From NCBI GenBank assembly GCA_932521025.1, contig OW051468.1:2852064-2916063 (forward strand): a DNA stretch of 64,000 bases. The letters run 5' to 3'. Each line of letters opens with the position of its first letter. Within the stretch, counting starts at the first letter, position 1. Below the pieces are notes generated by a model, which worked only from the letters and a program-made list of their open reading frames with translations, had not been told where the DNA came from and did no database searches. Source of the stretch: Oscheius onirici (taxonomy: Eukaryota > Nematoda > Chromadorea > Rhabditida > Rhabditidae). Both the position numbers and the translations under genes were made by a program. Positions 43,901-57,660 of the stretch are shown here, one piece after another.

Positions 43901-46900
43901 GGGCTTGATGCATTCTGGCTGCTTTGCTGCTCCGGGTCTCGCAAATCATTTGGGTCGAGCCGAGATACCGGGCGCGGAAAAGAACGCCTTCTATCAGAAC
44001 AGCTGGCTCGTGGACCAGAGCTGAAAATGAATAGGGTTAGAGACGGAGATGAAGTTTGGGCACAAGAGAACAGAGAAAGGGGACAAACGCAAAATACGAC
44101 TGGACACACGGCGGAGAGCAGAGCTGGAGCGGAAAAGCACTGTCACTGTCATTGTCACTGTCACTTGCTTCCGCCCAGTCTCCAAGAGAGTGCAAAGAAA
44201 TTAGGATAGATCTGGCTTCACACGCCCAGGTCACCTACCGATATTCTCACTGCTCTGGACTGTTTCCGAGACGGCTAAGAGACAATTATACTCAGGGAGA
44301 GAGTAAGGGGAGGACTGAAGGAAAGACAACTCACTCTCTTTACTGTTCTTTTTCTTTGGCATAGCGGCTGGACCACCCTCGTCGACTATCAGACGATCAG
44401 TTTCCCGTTCTTCCTCATTCTGGTCTGGTTCAGGTGGAGGCACTGTGAACTCTCCGTTCTGGAATGTTCTCAGGTATACTGTAATCTTCCCTGTCTCTGT
44501 TTCTTTCTCCATTCTTATCTATCTCCGGCATCTCGAAATCGACCGACTTTCTTCCCAACCAACCTGTTGTTGAGCAGCAGCCTCGTCTCTTTTCAACCTC
44601 TTCATATAACTGTCTCTAAGAACCCAGACCGGCTCATCCCCATTTTCTTTGTTCTCATCCGGCCAATCGTCTGTTGTCGTCGATGTCGAAGGCTGTATTT
44701 TTTCATTCTTTTGTACTCGTTCAAAAATTCCTACCGCGCTAGTTTTCCTATGAACCGGATGAGAGGGAGGCGGTGGCGGAGCTAGGCCCATACTCGCTTG
44801 TGGCTGTTCAACTGGCTGTTGAACCGGCATGAAAGAGCTCAGCTCGTCCGGAAAGTCCACGTCTCCGTTGGAAACAAAGGCGTGAGTCTGACCGAACGGG
44901 TTGACAAACTGCGTCGGAAAGCTCATCGTCTGTTGTGCTCCCGATGCTACGACTGGCACAAAAGCAGTTGGGAAGGTGGCCTGAAATGGAATATTTAATG
45001 AGGTCTCTCGTTTTTCTGGTGTTCCTGTTTACGAGCACGAGTGTTCTCGGGACTAATCTTCTCGAGGAGAGGGAGGCCGGTCAATAGGTGCAAAGCCCTT
45101 ATTGTTGACAGGATATCTTACGGAAATTTGATAGAATCTAGTACTGTCTCTCAGACTCTCAAATGAGCGGAGCCAAAAGAGAAAATGGGTGCCCAGTGGC
45201 CAGCTAAAGAACCGAAGACTATTATTAGATTGGGTGTCTCTCTCTCCTCTAGTTAGACATGGACTGCGCGAATTCCTACCCAGAATGTATCAAATCATAC
45301 CTGATTGACTGGCTGACTATGAATTGCGGGACCTGTAGTTGGACCAGATTCTGGCAGATTGAAGGAAGATCTCAACTGATTGAGAGTCTGTTTCGGAGGA
45401 GTCGTTTCCTTCTCGGCTGCCGGGGCTGTGTAAGGCAAGCCGCTCTGGAAGAGAAGACTATTAGGAGAGCAAGCCGGAAGAGGCCACTAATCACAAAGGA
45501 GATCACCGCACAAGGGGAGCAAGACCGATTCCCAGTCGTGGTTGGTTCACGACAAAAAACAATACGACAGAGTTATAGGGAGTCAGAGCTGGAGGGAAGA
45601 TACAGTAAGTCTGTCAGTCTGTCCACTACCAGCTCTGACTCGGACAAGAACACGATGCTTTTTTGCGGACCTGACTTGAGGAGAAGTTTGCTGCAAAGGC
45701 AAACTGTTCCGGAGCTACAGTCTCACCGATCAGGTCAGCCAGCTCTCGATCATCAATCTAGAAACACGAATTTTGTCCAGAATTGTGCTCCCTCTCTCTG
45801 GAGATGGGAGAGATCGCGTGTCACTCTCCGGAGAGCAATCCGATGTTGTCCTTCCCTTCTCTCGGATAATTGCCGTCCGACTAGTGGCAGTCGAAGCGTC
45901 AATTTCCAATTCATTAAACGCCTCTCCTCCTTTTCCGAGCAAGAAGGCCAGAGAAGAAAATGAGCTCACCTTCTTGATGTTCTTGTTCTGAGATCGACGA
46001 CTGATCTCCTTCTCAATCTCCGTCATCTGTTTCCTGATCAGACTGGCAGTTCTTTCGTCTTCTGAAATGGATGGAGCACGTTCCGGAGTGTCCGTGTTCG
46101 AGGTGTCTTCCGCCTAGAAAACGATGACAGATGGTCTTGAGGGTCAAACCTTGACGGATGATGTCCGACTGTGCTCATTTGAGGGGCTGTCGCGTGAACA
46201 GGATCCATTCTCTGCAAAAAGGAGCATTTGACTGGGGGAAAGTAGAGGCTAATTCGCGACTCCCTAACGACAACCGGATGTGGGGATTCCCTCTCTGGAG
46301 TTCTTGGAATGGGAGACATTAGATATGCAGTGGGATTGCTCGTTGGAAGAGCGAGTACGAAGAGATATAAGGAGATAGACAAAATTTTATGAAAAAGAAA
46401 CTGAAGGATAAAAGAACCGTGTTTTCTGTATAAGACAACAAGAGTTACTGTTATTCAAGGGATCCTTTTTGCTCAAAATAGGCTTGTTCCGAAATTGTTC
46501 GAAGAGGATCCGTTAGATTTAAAATCCTACCCACAAATTGCTAGAGACGTGACGAGGATATACACGACTAAACTGCATCCCAGTTTTGCCAAGTTCATAT
46601 GTGAGGATCCATTTAAATTGGTCCCAAGTCTGTGACTGTCTGAATCTCTAATTGGCAATAATAAGAGGAAACTTGTTGTTCCGATGAATGTTGTTGTTTT
46701 GTTTTGAAAAAGTTTATTTGAAAAATTCAAAAGCAATTACCTAGTTAGTTCTGGGTTAAAATAGTTAGGTGAGCATTGTTGAAGTCAGGGTAGATCTGCT
46801 GTGGAAACTTTGAAAGAAAGGTATAGAATCCTTGAAAGGACGTTGCAAGAAAAACGACAAGAAAAACGAGACATTTTTACAAACTCAGATCAGAAAGACT

Positions 46901-48958
46901 CCTTTTCAGCTTTGAACTGCATTCATTCTCTCTCACTATTGGAAATCTTTGCACCCTTTAAAGTTCAGTCTTTGCAAGCCAATCCGTGATAATTGTACTC
47001 TCGCCTGATTGCGTGAATTTCGTCAGAGTTTCTCAATCTCTCCCGATATTGACTCACAAGACAAAAAGGCAAAAACATTTCCCAATCTCTCTTTGGCATC
47101 TCTTCACGAAATTGATTCCTAGGAGAGAGAGCTCAAGTTCGTAATGCAATGCGCTTTGCCTAATTAGTTGGGCCTTTGTTTACCGGAGCTCCATCCGGAG
47201 AGAGAGAGGGTGTGAAACAAGTTTGTGTCCGAGAGATTTGGGATTAACGCGTACAGATTGTTCGTGGGAATTTGTCGACTCTGACGACGGAAGTTCGAAC
47301 AGATTTGACGAAAACAAGAGGTTAGGGCGAGTGCCAAACTTTCAGCCACATATAGTGTCGTCAGCGGCTACTGAGAAAATTAGAATTTTGAGATTTTCGT
47401 TACGAGATCATTTGCCGCAAATGTTGTTGAAAACTCAGCCGGATATGCAGCCAAAATTTGAACTAAATGGGAATTGAGATGGCTGAGTATTCAACGCTTG
47501 TATGCTATACGAACATTTTAAAGGTTTAATTTTCTCACCAGCTATGAACTATACGCAATGTTGCGTAGCTGGGTAGTAAGTACGTAAACATTTAATACCC
47601 TCCTGTCTCGTCCAATCTCCAAAATGTACATTTGTGATTAATAATCATGTCAAATAAATTGCGCTAATCTATTCCCACACTTGTTTTCTCAAAGTAACTA
47701 GATGATCTGAACAACTGACGTCTCTTGTGTGCAAATCATTAGTCATTCTCTGGAGAGACAATTTGTTGTAACAGACTCTCTTCTCTCTCATAATGATCGA
47801 TCTGCCATGAATATCTTATTCCTTGGCAAAATTAATGCCGGCCCTGGAACATGATAAACAAGCCCCGGGAATGCCTATAGCAAGAGACTTGGAAAAACAT
47901 CATTGACACCTCAGGGTAGAGCCCCGATAACGAGGTCTGGCTGTCAATCCAAAACACGTGTACGAGCGCGGATTGCAAACAGTCCGACGACCGGTTTCTG
48001 TTAAGACGTACCTGGGGAACTCCTACACTTTTCTGGAGAAGTGTTCTCGGAACTCGATTGCGGCTGGATGGGGGCCACGGTGGCTGTCGGGATCTGAAGA
48101 AGGAGACTGAGAGAAAACACCCCAGACATACCTCATGATGTCCATTTTCGGTGATTCTCATGCCAGCGACGGCTTCATTAAGACTATCAGCCTGTGACGC
48201 CTAAATTGGATCTTCTACAAGAAAAAGGAGCGAATCAAATCACCTGGCTGGCTGGCCTCACGGGCATTGGACCGGCAAACGGCATCGGGAAAGGCATCGT
48301 CTGTCCGAACTGACTGGCCATCATCATCTGTTGGAAGTACTGCGTCATCATTTCCTGATACTGAGCCGGAGAAAACATGAACTGTCCTGGGAGGGGTTGA
48401 TTTTGAGCAGGCGGCTGGGGACTTGTAGAGTTTTCATGAGGCTGTTGTGGCATGAAGGGCGACATGAAAGGATTGGCGAAGAAGGGCAGACCCGGATGCA
48501 TCGCTGAAAAAAGTGAAATTTACAGTTTTAGAATCCCGCTACTCAAACAGGCATTCTGGAGCTTTGCAATGTTCTGCAAAGTTACAACAGTTGATTCGGT
48601 CTACAACTTTACAGAACATCATAAAACTTGAAAACCTTTTCTTCTGTCTGAAAACAGCGCGAGAACCAAACAATTTTTCCCATGGAAATCTGTGATATTA
48701 GTAGCGTAGTTTTTTTTACTTTCACAGAAAAACGCGCGGAATGGCCAAATGACTCAGTGCCAGTGGGCGCAGCTACAAATCTGATGGCCAGGGATAGAAT
48801 CCTTTCGTCCAAAATTCTTTTTGCTTTTGAAAATAATAAAAAGGAGCCAAACACTCACGATACTGTTGTCCTTGAGCTGCTTCTGGAACTACTGGTATGA
48901 AAGATTGGATGGGAGTACCGAGTCCCCGGTCGGGAACCTCCGGCGACGGGTTCGACAT
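40966..48958 (-). CDS. lin-10: LIN-10 / APBA (X11, Mint) adaptor, PTB and two PDZ domains
   Basis: Adaptor for polarised sorting of receptors and synaptic cargo. Seventeen exons: 48958-48859, 48503-48244, 48200-48132, 48093-48012, 46211-46150, 46113-45970, 45757-45671, 45444-45301, 44980-44564, 44458-44335, 44020-43791, 42892-42866, 42786-42671, 42631-42346, 42305-42130, 41554-41424, 41159-40966 (TAG); 882 aa, all phases agree. The N-terminal half is Pro/Gln/Met-rich and weakly conserved. The PTB domain (about 500-650) reads [55 protein letters not shown]1 (about 710-790) has [13 protein letters not shown] and [23 protein letters not shown]2 (about 795-870) has [20 protein letters not shown]. 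It ends [10 protein letters not shown], the conserved X11 terminus. The 27-bp exon 42892-42866 inserts nine residues into the PTB domain. Intron 4 is 1.8 kb. Confidence 0.94.
44139..44166. repeat. Short TGTCAC/TGTCAT tandem repeat in a lin-10 intron
   Basis: About four to five units of a hexamer resembling CTGTCA lie in the intron between the exons at 44458-44335 and 44020-43791. No function is inferred. Confidence 0.5.
48569..48630. repeat. Dispersed palindromic repeat in a lin-10 intron
   Basis: GTTCTGCAAAGTTACAAC faces GTCTACAACTTTACAGAAC, followed by ATCATAAAACTTGAAAACC as in other copies. It lies in the first lin-10 intron. Confidence 0.7.
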
Positions 48959-49800
48959 TCTGGAACGGGACTGACTTGAGAAGGACTAGAGCAAATGAGA
49001 TAGGTCAAAGAGGCTGATCGGGTCCGCCCTCTCCTCTCTCTCAAGAGACGGCGTTCAATTATTTAATTGAAAATTGAAATCGATGTCCCCCTTTGGGGCC
49101 TCGGGATAGAAAGATGCCACTGCGTCTCTGCGATGAAGCCGATGAGCACTCCTTTCTCTCTCGCAACGCCCCCGACCGCAGCGCACCAATTTTTAGCCAC
49201 TGAGCGCGCTTATCAGATGGGAAAAAAGCTTTCGTAAACAGCTGTTTGAATCTTTCTTTTCATTGTGTTTCTCATACATTGTTCCCTAAAATTCGTATAT
49301 TTTTTGTTCTGATCTTCCTGTGTCTTTCCTCTTAGAAAGTAGATACTTTAAAAATTGGAATTCAAAGAATTCACTTCTAAGTTCGGGTTTATTGAATACT
49401 TTGGTTTAATATAGTCCAATACTAAAACTTTCATTTCACACGAAAGAGGTGTCAAATTTAATTCAGTCAACAAATCTGACGATGGGGTTTTCTTAAGATT
49501 TCGTCGGTGCTAAAAATCTAATTTAATTCGAAGTAAATTCAGTTTGTAATGAAAAGCTGATCAGTATCAGTTGAAACCTCATAAATCCATTGCCAGTTAT
49601 GCCTCACGGTTGATGGAAAATTTCAAAACCTCATGGTTGATCCAGCTCAAAAAATTGTTTGTCTGATTTGAAGTTTCTATGTTCTTCTGGTTTCTAACAC
49701 TCTGTTCTTCCTGCTCTCTATTTTTCAATCATTGAAAATACAGTATAATATTATTTCAGTATTTCTCCAAAAGATTATCAGATCCGCCACTGCCAAGTGA
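48959..49800. other. Divergent promoter region between lin-10 and mau-2
   Basis: About 840 bp between genes transcribed in opposite directions. No exon was recognised. An ATTTCAG acceptor at 49754-49760, 40 bases before the mau-2 ATG, may be a trans-splice site or the end of an untranslated-exon intron. Confidence 0.4.
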
Positions 49801-52800
49801 ATGGATGGCGGAGGCAGTGACAACATCGCGCTGGCGATGCTCAGCATGGCTGAGACCTTTCGTATTCAGCAACCACCCAAGGTCAAGATGGCCATCAAGT
49901 GTGCCAGAGTTAGTTCATTTATCTCTTCAGTTATTATAATATTGCAGGGAGCGCTGAAACTGCCGAACGTGTCAGTCCATGTCGCGGCAAACATTCATCT
50001 CCAACTAGGGAAGCTTCTGGTTCTTTACACGGAAAATTACGAAGCAGCGAGAGACAGTCTCGAATTGGCGGTAAAGTTGACATTTTTAAAAGTTAATTGA
50101 GTTTTTTTAGTATACGAAGATGAGTGAGTATGGAGAATACTTTCTGGGATATCGACTTGAATCGCTGCAATTACTGTGCGAAGTTTATGTTCACGGTAAG
50201 AATTTCTGCTCCTCATTCTCTCAGTCCCTCAGTCTCCATAAAAAATGCGATTTTTCAGGAATAGTCTCCCAACAAAACTCTCTCCGAATCTGTCAACTGA
50301 TCCGGAATGAGCTCATCTACGTCACAGAAACTCCATCCATTCTGAGCAAACTTCTTTTCTACTACATCGTAAGTTCGATATGTCTTACTTTATAATTTGC
50401 TAGAGGCGTTTGTAACTCCTGTCAAGGGTTATCCTTACAATCAGACAAGTTGTATAAAGTTTCTGTACTTTAAAGATAACTCTTGACAAGTCTAGAAGCT
50501 TAGACAAGTAAAGAGGATAACTCAAAAGTACGGTCCAAGCTCAAAACAAACGCAGATTCAATCGCTCCGATTGATAATTCCTCATTTCTAGGAAGCCTCC
50601 TGCAACACGAGCAACTCTATGCAGGCTCTTGAAGGCTGTGATCGTGGAATTTTTACCTTCCAGAAGAATGGAGACATTATCCTCGAGTTGTACTTTAGGA
50701 TCACCAAGGCTTTGGTATGATATTTTTGTACTTTTTGTGACGCTGACTGCAGATTTACATGCGGGACCATGAGACTTATTTGAGTGATGTCGAACATGAG
50801 AAAATACAGGAACTGTTGGACAAAATCAACAAGAACGATCCTCATTATTTGAATTTGAAGCATTACTACGAGTGTATCCAAGTCGTCTGTCTTCTGAACG
50901 AAGGAAGGGTGAGTTCTTTGGATTTCATATAGTTTGGTGGAAAGAAAGACTGAGAGACTGAACCAACTCTTGCCTTATTCCAGACCCGATCCGCCCGAAT
51001 CCTTCTCCGAACTCTTCAAACGGAAGTCACAAGAGTCAACGACCAGAACTTTATCCAAGAGGGAATACGGTAGTCCAATCAGTCCTTGCCTTACTAATGA
51101 GATTATTCCAGATGGATGGATCCGGTCCCCTTGACGGCCTTTGCCTGTCTAATGACAATAGCTACGGCTGCCTACCAGTGCTGTACTGACAGAATCTTAA
51201 AATATTTCGCTCTGGTGGTCAGACACGTCAATGAGTATCTTACCAAGGTTCGAACTTGTATGGGAGAAGTGAAAGTTTTTTCAGACAGCTCGAGTCCCGT
51301 GTGAGTACGGAATCATGAGAAGTATCCAGAGGATCCGATTGATAGCCAATGAATTCGCAGCACAGGCTCAAATTATGGCCTGTAAACCGGGAGAGGCTCT
51401 CAATAACGTAGGGTTACTGTAAATTTTTTTGTTATTGGCTTCTTTAGATGAAAGACATGATGGTATTTTCGTCAAAAATCGGACCAACTTGTCTTTTACA
51501 GGAAGAATTCGGACCTATCATTCAAAACCTTCTGGTAAGCTGAATTCGTACAAGAGTATAAAATTCGAAACAAAAGTAACAAACTTAAAATTTAAGTTGC
51601 TTGACTTGTCCAGGTTTGAAGCCAATCAAACACTCGAAAAATTTCTACAACGTTAGGTATTTAGTTCCAATCAAGAAGTTCACAGAGCATTTTGATCCTC
51701 GACAGTGACCGCACTTTGACCATTTTTGGTCAAATAGGATAATCCATCTTTTTCAAACCCCACGAACCCCACGAAATTTTTTATTCTAAATCCGTGATTT
51801 TGAGTAGTGGTTCGTCTCGAAGAAGAGAGAACCTTTTTGCTCGAAGTTACTCTTAAGGCCGGCGAGCTCTTGACTTGTCAAGTAAGGTTACTTTAGGAAT
51901 TGAAAAAAAATCTACAGGTTACTGTATAAATTGACTTCTGATGTCCCTTACAGTCTCAACAAGGAACCTTTAATTTTCAGGGCCTGTACTGTATTTATCT
52001 ACGTGAACACGATCTCGCAGAACAGCACTTCAAGGCAGCACTCATGGTCTGTTTCTCCTTTAAAATTTTTACAACTTCTTGCTCTTCAGATTCGACCAAA
52101 CTTGAACAAGAATGCCGTCATAATGGTTAACACAAACTTGTGTATTCTGTACCTTAGCCAATGTCGTCATGCCGACTACTATTCTGTAGCCGAGAAGTGA
52201 GTAAATGTCGTGTACTCTTACAGTTTGCTTTCTTTCCAGTCTGGTTCCGAACCGAGTCGACAACTGTACAATGGTAGTCCGGGCAAATGTCAAGTTCGCT
52301 CTGGCGATTCATGCCTTCCTTCTGAACAAGACTAATGACTTCCGAGGACTTTCGGAAGAGGTTCTGAATGTGGCCAAGATTGAGGACATTTTCCGTCTGC
52401 ACAATCTGGCAATCATGGTCTGCTCCCAGTGCTTTCCTGTAGGAGTCGATGCCCTTCATTCGTGTATAAGTTGGGGAAGCAGAGGACTCGATCATATGAT
52501 GCTCTGTTGGAGCAACAAAACGCTAGCGAGTAGGTTCTTATCTTTCAATATCTCTGTTTCTCTCTTCCTCGGATCAAAACATCTCTTTCAGAAGTGAAGA
52601 GGAATAACAATGAACTTTTCGAAGTCGAAGAACAGGCGTCAATGGAGGCGAGAAAATTCGCGTCGAAAGAAGCCATCTGGGCTCTACATCAGGATCACGC
52701 ATCGAAAAATCTTGTACAGGTAGGATTTGAATAGCGCCCGAATATTCTTGATCTTTCCTGGTTTCTCAATTCTAGTAGGTCTAAGCATAGTAGAAGTTAG

Positions 52801-53750
52801 CATTCACTGTTGAGCAGACGTTTCCGCACTATCAGCCAACCTGAGTGTTTTCGATACTGATCAACTTTGACCAATCGGAAAAATACCCCTCCGAACACTC
52901 TTAAAATACTTAAAATCTTCTCTTTTGGACAAGTTATGACATTTATATAACTCATAAAGTTCCACAGGGTGTGGTTCTGTTTGTCTGTATGAGGCGTTGT
53001 TCATAACCTTGACCAAGTCAAGAGAAGCTACAATTTGTCAGGAAAAAATCATCTAGAAGTCAAGACATCTAGAAGTCAGAAGTTTTGTTTTGGTTGCAGC
53101 TAAGGCTGGCGTAGGCAGCTGGCCGAACAGTTAAAGTGGAAAGATCTTATCTTAATTGTCCTTATGAAAACTTAACTTGTCCCGACTTGTTCGAGCTCAA
53201 CACGTGGTCTTCATAAGACTGGTCATTTCACCTGTTTCATAGTTGCACGATGCAATGCATAGCTAGGCAAGAAAAACAAACAACAAAAACACTCGAGATC
53301 ATAGCCGTTGCTAAACGTTTTTTACCTTTTGTATCACGAAGTTGGAAAACCAGTTCCGTTCAAAGTTTCACTTAGTTTCCGCATACAATATCTAGTAATG
53401 AAAAGCATGCCAACCGCTATATCTTCAAAAAGTTTTCTCGTACTTTCCGATATGCTAACTGTTTCTCATCCAAAAGCTCATTGTTCACTGTTTTGGTGTT
53501 CTGCAAAATTTTGAGCCAAAAATACACAACTTTGTAAAACATCTGAAAACTAGCGACTGAGATCTTGTACTCGAAAACCTTTACAAGTCCCAGCAGAGTT
53601 GACCTTCCGTAGAACTTTCAATCTTCCCGCAGTAGATTACTCGCTTCCAGTCTCACTGTCCGGAAGTCATTGAGAGAAGTTACTCCCACGAAAAACTCTT
53701 TTTTTCAGTGGTTTGGAGGAGATTTCCGAGAGTTCTGCGACAACCACTGA
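49801..53750 (+). CDS. mau-2: MAU-2 / SCC4 cohesin-loader subunit
   Basis: Partner of the NIPBL/SCC2 (PQN-85) cohesin loader, nuclear; in C. elegans also needed for axon and cell migration. Fifteen exons: 49801-49908, 49948-50070, 50111-50195, 50259-50368, 50592-50714, 50753-50908, 50984-51069, 51112-51247, 51285-51407, 51448-51534, 51981-52046, 52090-52196, 52240-52529, 52592-52719, 53709-53750 (TGA); 589 aa, phases consistent, close to the roughly 590-610 aa usual for the family. It is an all-helical TPR-like superhelix: NIALAMLSMAETFRIQQPPK, AANIHLQLGKLLVLYTENYE, GLYCIYLREHDLAEQHFKAA. The last exon (WFGGDFREFCDNH) is separated by a 989 bp intron and is the least certain. Confidence 0.9.
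53498..53550. repeat. Dispersed palindromic repeat in the last mau-2 intron
   Basis: GTTCTGCAAAATTTTGAG faces CACAACTTTGTAAAACATC, with AAAACTAGC after it. A diverged member of the CTACAACTTTGC family. Confidence 0.55.
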
Positions 53751-54475
53751 CGGTCTTCCTCTCTACAGGTCTCCAGCTTCAACGGGTTCATTCTCTCTCT
53801 GTATATTCCGACGTATAAATCTTGTCACTTTGACGAAGACAGAGGCCGCCTTTAGCTCATTTTTCAGTCGAAGCCGAAGCAATTAGTGTAAGCATCTGAC
53901 ACCGTCGTCGTCATTTTAAAGGAAGCCTGCTCCCTTGGCCGATAATCTCAGTGATATGGCTGACAATGTAAAGGGATAAAGACGAATTGAAATAGGGATA
54001 TGCTCGCTTTAAAGGGAAAGAAGACGAGTTTATTAGGAGGACAGAGAATAACAGAGACAGAGATTTATTGGGAAAGTATAGGCACAGGAAAGAAGTTTTT
54101 TGGATGGGCGGACTACCAGGCTGAGAGTGGACCACAATAGGAGAGAAGATCCGTGATGGAACAGCCTACTTCACAACAAATACTCTGCAGTTGACGAATT
54201 GACGGCGCTACCAGGGCTTTTCGTTCTGAAAGGCTTTCTATAACAGTGTCTCTTTACAACCCCCTCTCCTCCTAATTTGGGGACTCTGAAAAGAAATGCC
54301 AATTTGCAGCTTTCTGATGGCTGAGATTTCTTCTCAGTGTACAGAAATGTGGGGGAGTGAGATAATTTTTCCGTGACGATAACTGTCTCTCTGTCTATGG
54401 ACTCAGTTCCTCAGCCTCTCTCACTATTCCAAGACCTATTTCCTAATTTGAAAGGGCAAAAACCGGATTTTTTCA

Positions 54476-54761
54476 GCTGAGAGAGCACTTTTTACGACTG
54501 GGTGCAAATCGCTGCCCACAGGTAGTCTCAGTCACTTCAAAGCTCCCAGACACTTGATTTCCGGTAAAAGAGTTCGTCATCCAAACGATCTTCGAAATTT
54601 TCCCACAATTTCCGATCATTTCCGGTCTCTTGAAACGAACCTCTAAGGAAGAGTGTCTCTCTGACGTCGCGTTTCCTCCTCATCGAACAGGCCATGCTCC
54701 AGGCCATGGTAAAGCTCGTCCCTCCCGGCGGACACATCCTTAGACGGTCGTCATCTGAAGG
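54476..54761 (+). CDS. Weak candidate exons of an unknown gene downstream of mau-2
   Basis: A short frame between TTTTTTTCAG and GTAGTC donors (54476-54522) reads LREHFLRLGANRCPQ. A second frame, about 54650-54761, reads LTSRFLLIEQAMLQAMVKL then VPPGGHILRRSSSEG and ends at a GAAG/GTTTAT donor. Composition is convincing but junction phases and further exons were not resolved and no family is recognised. The opposite strand has an overlapping 66-codon frame, which I regard as the shadow. Confidence 0.3.
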
Positions 54762-56726
54762 TTTATGATCTTTTTCGCGAATTATTTTCTAGAAGTCAAT
54801 TTGTATTAATTAAAGTCTGGTCTCCGGATGGCCAAGCAAGTGCGTGCTCATAAATCGCTGGCCCTCTGGCTCTCACATAAAATAATTACCAAAAGACGTA
54901 TACGCTTTGTAGAGAGTCAAGAAATGGGAATTCTTTCTGGAAGTACTGAACCGGTGAATAGACTGTTTATAGTTTCGAGCGTATATGTAGTCAAAAGAAG
55001 TGGGGATACTGGAGAAGAGAGACTGTAACGTGTGACCACTTCAAGCGAGAATAAACCGCTGCCCCGGTTGAATTTGGCGCGCAAAACTGAAAAGATAATT
55101 GTAGTGAAAACACATATTTCCCTAAAGACTAGAAAGACAGTATCTATATTTTTTGAGAAAAAGACAAATAAATTGCATTTGAAATCGAACTTGTCGTCAG
55201 TTTTGTTCCGTAGTCCAAACAACTGCGCCGTGTTGTAAAAACTGTGCCCATGCCCAAGCGGTTAACTCTCGCTATAACCTTTATATATAATCGTTTGCAA
55301 AGAAGTCCAGATCACAAGATCTTCATCAGACGTCCTTTCCCACTGTCGCTCCTACCGTACCCTCTAATATCATGGTTCTCTTGCCATTTTCTGCCTCAGG
55401 TTTCACAACAGAAGCGAGGGTTGTGTTTACGAGCCATCTCCCAGATTAGAATCCCTCTCTCCCATTAGAAAGGAAGTCATAAGAAGGCGAGATGGCGGCA
55501 CGAGGTCAGTTACAAAGAAACATGAGATTGTTCTTTTTTGTCAGAAGAAAATGGCTACTGGTAATAGGACCATTTTGTAGGGGAGGAGACAATAAAACCC
55601 AAAGAAAACAAAAGTTTTAAACCTAACACTGCTCTTTCAATACAACAGTTCCGAAAAAAATAGTCTGTATGAGTCCGAAAGAAGATGGAATCAGGGTAAA
55701 GAAACTCGAGGGATTTCCCCAAAGACAAAGATCAAAATGATGTTTTCACCAGAAGTGAGTACATTTTCGCAAATCAACGCGTTCTCGAGGAAGTCTGATG
55801 CCACTTGACCCAATTGAGTCATTTTGTACTGGCCTTCTGTTTTAACGGAACACATCAAGGGAAAAGAGCAAATGGATTGTTGTCTGGACAAGGTGACAAG
55901 AGGGACTAGAAGCGAAGATTTTCGCATAAGTTTCTGAGCAAAAAGCTTACATTATTAGATATTCCATTAGATATTTTTTTGTTAGATATGTCACATCCAC
56001 TTCAATTATGTTATAGCTGTTATCAACAAAAAATCAAAGACAGCTGTCCCAGTACCTTGAATACTTTTTGTTACTCAAATTTGTGCACCAAAAGTTCAGT
56101 ATATATTTGAATAAATTGAGGTGTTCAAGCAGTTTCTCGTCAATAAAAAACGCAAGATGAAGATTTAACATGCGCTATACCGCCAGTCTGCAACAATTCT
56201 GCAGAACGGTTCGAACTGTGATATTTCCTTGCATGGACTGCTTGTCCCAGTTCACCTTCAATTAACTTGTCAAGAGGTGAACTTGACAAAAAGTCTAGCT
56301 ATTTCATGTTTATTTAGAGATAACTCTTGGCATGTCTAGCTATCTCATAAGCATATTGTCAGTGCAAAACTTGAAGACTCTCAAACGAAGCAGAAAGAGA
56401 TTGTCTCTGAAGACTCATCAACGTTGACAGCCCATTTCGGTTGCAGAAATGGGACGACCGAGATTCGAAAATGAAGAGGGAACAAACCTTGAATAGAAGA
56501 AGGAATAAATACAAGCGAAAGTAGAAGACTGACGGTGACGGAGCTGTGCATTATGGGGAAAAGAAGGAGGACTCCGCCTCCTCACAAGGACCCAGGTAAC
56601 TCTTTGGGGGCGGGGTCTCCGCCCTCTGAAAGACGACATTTTGCAAAGAGTCAAATTGAGAGAGAATTTAAGAGGATTCGGTCTGGGATCGGGGCTATTT
56701 GAGAAAGGGATGGATGATGGGAACCA

Positions 56727-56822
56727 TGTGTGTGGGCAATGATGTTTTGACACAAAGAGTCTATCTGTCTGTCCTGGGATCGGGGGCAATGATGTTTTGG
56801 CACAAAGAGTCTGTCTGTCCCG
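56727..56822. repeat. Tandem duplication of about 48 bp
   Basis: GGCAATGATGTTTTG, CACAAAGAGTCT and TCTGTCTGTCC occur twice in the same order, each preceded by a GGGATCGGG-like word. A recent local duplication with few differences. Confidence 0.7.
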
Positions 56823-57447
56823 GTGGAATTTTTCCATCCATTTCTGATTAATGTCAGACAGTGGAATAATCATTCCCTTCCTCTGAATCAGCTCGAGTTC
56901 AAAATAAAACCTCGGATTCATCCGGGACAGAAAAAACATCCCAAACTTCCGTATGACTCTTACTTATAATTACTAACCCACGTTCCTGTTGACCACAGGA
57001 CTCTGAAGATTCATCTAGAAGCCTTATGTGAACCAAACACTTTTTTCTCCAAGTGCAATCGAAAACAGGCTGACGTGTATCGAGGAAAGAAAAGCTCTGC
57101 ACCCTCGCCTCGTCTAAAAGAGCAGGTCCATTAAATAATGAGGAGTCATTCGTAAGGATGGCTCTTTTCTTCCTTTGTGTCTTCTGGATCTGGACTAGAG
57201 CTTCAAAGAGCCATATTCTAGCTTTAAGATGATCTACGTGAACTAGTATTTGTAAGTTCTGTACGCCATTGTGTGTAACAGCTAGTATACAGAGCAAAAG
57301 GTTCTTTCTTTATTGTTTATTCGGTTTTCAAGGTAGTTCACCTGACCGAGATCACATCCGAAGAGTAGAGGGTTCTTGAAGTGATGGTGAGCGCGTTGAA
57401 TTATCAGGGTTGCTCAAGGTACGGGATCCGCTGGACTTTCTAGTACG

Positions 57448-57660
57448 TTTAAAATGCAGAGAGCATTTTAATTGGCCCGCTTATTTATATGGAATTATAA
57501 GTTCGATTTGAAAAAGATCACTTTGCTTGCCTAGTTGTGAGTAACAACTGTTTACACGTTATATCAGTTTGGCTACTGCACGCAAACATTGCATACTCAG
57601 CCAGCCACCTTTTCACTTTTTTTTTCAAATCGAACATTTTTACCGCGAGTCAGCCCCGTT
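57448..57660. repeat. Diverged MITE-like fragment
   Basis: AATGCAGAGAGCATTTTAATTGG followed by CCCGCT resembles the left terminus of the 2787-2976 MITE. TTCGATTTGAAAAAG and TTTTTTCAAATCGAA further in are inverse complements, so the fragment can fold back. CAGCCAGCCACC near the right end recalls the CAGCCAACC interior word of the MITE. Confidence 0.45.

Noticed and set aside
54537..54737. 66-codon minus frame (MCPPGG...)
   Set aside because: Overlaps the better plus-strand candidate and lacks partner exons.
56418..57297. Two long minus-strand frames (173 and 132 codons)
   Set aside because: The upper frame begins with TTG, not ATG, neither has a recognisable motif, and a tandem duplication inflates the lower one.
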